From the NCBI GenBank assembly GCA_947588995.1, contig CANPZI010000001.1, positions 202,673 through 266,672 of the forward strand: DNA of 64,000 nt, written 5' to 3'. The notes beneath the pieces are model-generated. The model ran no database searches and was not told the origin of the DNA. It saw nothing but the letters and a program-made list of their open reading frames with translations. Below are positions 62,740 to 64,000 of the stretch, piece by piece. Position 1 is the first letter of the stretch. Each line of letters begins with the position of its first letter. Both the position numbers and the translations under genes were made by a program. Source of the stretch: an uncultured Lachnospiraceae bacterium (GTDB lineage: Bacteria; Bacillota; Clostridia; Lachnospirales; Lachnospiraceae).

Positions 62740-63813
62740 CTATATTGCCTCGTTCTGCCGGTGCAGTTCGGGCGCCTCGTACCTGTCCATAAAATCTTCC
62801 CCCAGAAATATAATCTCATCCGCGAACTGTATCGCCTTAGGTACGGTGAGCACGGAAACGACCCTGCGGAAACACAGATCGGGAATCAGGTTTAACATCT
62901 CCATCGGAAAAAAGGCATCCAGCACAATATACTGCGGAAATTCCCGCGCATAGTCCAGCACATCCCGCGGATGCGGCTTGATCAGAATCTGCGCCGGCCT
63001 GCCGTCCACCGTGCCGTACTGCGCTATGATATCCGAGAAAATGCGCTTCCGCGTCTCCAGATCGCACAGCGGTTCCGAGAGCACCAGCACCTTGTCCTCG
63101 GCGCCGCGGTTCAGTTTCTCCATCAGCCCGTCCATGTCTTCCAGGAACAGTCTGAGCAAAAGTTCCCTGTCCGCATCGGTCAGGCGCTCCGTCAGCGCGG
63201 CGCGGGGCTGCTCGACATACTTTTTGCACGGATAGGGCACAACGCTTTTGTCGTTAATCTCCATATCGATACAGTATTTGCCGTAGCCATTCTGGATAAA
63301 AATCAGATTTCTGGCGGCCAGCCATGCTTTCAGGCCGAAATGCCCTCTGTTGTCATAGCGCGCGGTATCGTAATACTGAATACAGTTCAGGCCGTCTTCC
63401 ACCGCGTGATAATAGATTCTGCGATAACTCAGATAATAGCCGATCGGATCGGAGTCGCAAAACACATAGATATCCTTGTAGTCCTTAAAATTCACCGGCA
63501 CATAGGGCTCCTGCAGCTTCCCCAGCAGTTTTGTGTAGCGGATGCGCGCCAGCATATTCAGGACGATATTGCCCCTGTCGGTATGGTATTTGGCAAGCCG
63601 CGGAAAAAAGCTGTCCTCTTTCTCGTCGAACATCGCCACCTGCTCAAAAAGCCGGCATTTTTCTGCCCGCTCTTTCAGATTGCCGAAATGATTCGACATC
63701 GTGCTGAGCACTAACGTCGCCTGTCCCTGCCGCTCCTCAGGGAGCGCCAGTTCTTTCAGACAGGCGACATACACATGATAGTAGGTGTGGCACACATAGA
63801 TTCTCTCTTTCAC
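62740..63813 (-). CDS. GT52-like putative glycosyltransferase
   Basis: 357-residue protein. The start MKERIYVCHTYYHVYVACLK, the GT-B-like layout and the late ILIKPHPRD resemble family GT52 and related sialyltransferase-like enzymes (KPHPRD is the typical HP-type motif of these folds). LSEPL near residue 246 and the following acidic stretch fit the second Rossmann domain. Start is GTG at 63813 with GAGGGAGC upstream. First gene of the window in the direction of transcription, after the promoter candidate at 63883-63911. No CMP-sialic acid genes are visible, so the donor is uncertain. Confidence 0.65.
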   Translation of the reverse strand: MKERIYVCHTYYHVYVACLKELALPEERQGQATLVLSTMSNHFGNLKERAEKCRLFEQVAMFDEKEDSFFPRLAKYHTDRGNIVLNMLARIRYTKLLGKLQEPYVPVNFKDYKDIYVFCDSDPIGYYLSYRRIYYHAVEDGLNCIQYYDTARYDNRGHFGLKAWLAARNLIFIQNGYGKYCIDMEINDKSVVPYPCKKYVEQPRAALTERLTDADRELLLRLFLEDMDGLMEKLNRGAEDKVLVLSEPLCDLETRKRIFSDIIAQYGTVDGRPAQILIKPHPRDVLDYAREFPQYIVLDAFFPMEMLNLIPDLCFRRVVSVLTVPKAIQFADEIIFLGEDFMDRYEAPELHRQNEAI

Positions 63814-63882
63814 TGTCTTCGCTCCCTCTCGCCATGCCCCGCATCCGTCCTGCCGGGTATCCTGACAATGATCCTAATAAGC

Positions 63883-63911
63883 ATCATATAATATTTCTCC
63901 GATTTAGGCAA
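63883..63911 (-). promoter_or_regulatory. Candidate sigma-A promoter for the first gene of the locus
   Basis: Minus-strand TTGCCT (63911-63906), 17-base spacer, TATGAT (63888-63883). It gives a leader of about 63 bases before GTG 63813. The rest of the 187-base end region up to 64000 shows no gene. Confidence 0.55.
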
Positions 63912-63939
63912 ATTCCCGGCGGCGATGAAGTAAACGAAT

Positions 63940-63951
63940 TGTCAGTTGACA
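63940..63951. repeat. 12-base near-palindrome TGTCA-GT-TGACA upstream of the first promoter
   Basis: Two 5-base arms around a 2-base centre, about 30 bases upstream of the -35 element at 63906-63911. The position suits a regulator site, but the repeat is short and could be chance. Confidence 0.3.
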
Positions 63952-64000
63952 TGAAAAAGATTGTTCCTAAAGAAAAATGATCTTAGACCTGCTTTCTTGA

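Noticed and set aside
1..64000. CRISPR array, mobile element, integrase, tRNA or phage genes
   Set aside because: I saw no regularly spaced repeats, transposase or integrase motifs, or tRNA-like cloverleaf sequences in the gaps, all of which are under 300 bases.

Overview
This window is one continuous cell-surface polysaccharide locus. Fifty-one genes, all on the minus strand, lie almost end to end, so transcription runs from about 64000 down to 1. No stretch over 300 bases lacks a gene, and I see no tRNA, rRNA, CRISPR array, transposase, phage gene or plus-strand gene. The GC-rich coding sequence, Shine-Dalgarno sites (GGAGG/AAGGAG type), frequent 4-base ATGA start/stop overlaps and the gene families present suggest a Gram-positive member of Clostridia, probably Lachnospiraceae. 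That assignment is inference: no taxonomic marker gene is present.

Layout, in the direction of transcription. (1) 63813-57178: a GT52-like glycosyltransferase, an ABC flippase, a GtrA-like protein, an acyltransferase-3 protein and a large membrane protein. (2) 57094-50718: a WecE-type sugar aminotransferase, a membrane protein, a GNAT acetyltransferase, a GtrB-type polyprenyl-phosphate glycosyltransferase and a DUF6020-like membrane protein. (3) 50604-44355: a large O-antigen-polymerase-like protein, then PglF-, PglE- and PglC-like proteins, which together make a diamino-trideoxy sugar and load it on the lipid carrier. (4) 44377-35624: a PLP enzyme, an ATP-grasp ligase, glycosyltransferases, and a UDP-sugar dehydrogenase and epimerase like TviB/TviC that would make a HexNAc uronic acid, followed by a GT10 fucosyltransferase and a formyltransferase-like protein. 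(5) 35627-31599: two GT4 enzymes and a second DUF6020-like protein. (6) 31615-24685: a Dlt-like acylation cassette (SGNH protein, adenylation enzyme, formyltransferase, GtrII-like protein, carrier protein, MBOAT acyltransferase). (7) 24661-14793: GT4 and DUF6056-like genes, a deacetylase-like protein, an SGNH protein and two asparagine-synthetase-family amidotransferases. (8) 14796-5408: GT2, GT11, a second ABC flippase, a GT17-like and DUF5672-like pair, and a Wzy-like polymerase. (9) 5324-1: a long polyprenyl glycosylphosphotransferase (initiating enzyme) and GT4, GT2, GT11 and GT2 enzymes, the last cut by the window edge.

The content is enough for two lipid-linked assembly lines: two initiating phosphoglycosyltransferases, two polymerase-like proteins and two PglK/MsbA-like ABC exporters. 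On top of this sit about eight polytopic membrane proteins of probable GT-C type, which could use polyprenyl-phosphate sugars made by one GtrB-like and flipped by one GtrA-like protein. Predicted decorations are fucosylation (three GT11, one GT10), amidation (two AsnB, one ATP-grasp), acylation (MBOAT, acyltransferase-3, SGNH) and N-formylation (two formyltransferase-like proteins). Genes for GDP-fucose, dTDP-sugar and UDP-GlcNAc supply are absent and must lie elsewhere.

Six good promoter candidates with 17-18 base spacers lie in the larger gaps (63883-63911, 62662-62691, 57139-57168, 50640-50668, 22027-22055, 5376-5404). This suggests several nested transcription units rather than one 60 kb operon. 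I found no convincing Rho-independent terminators.
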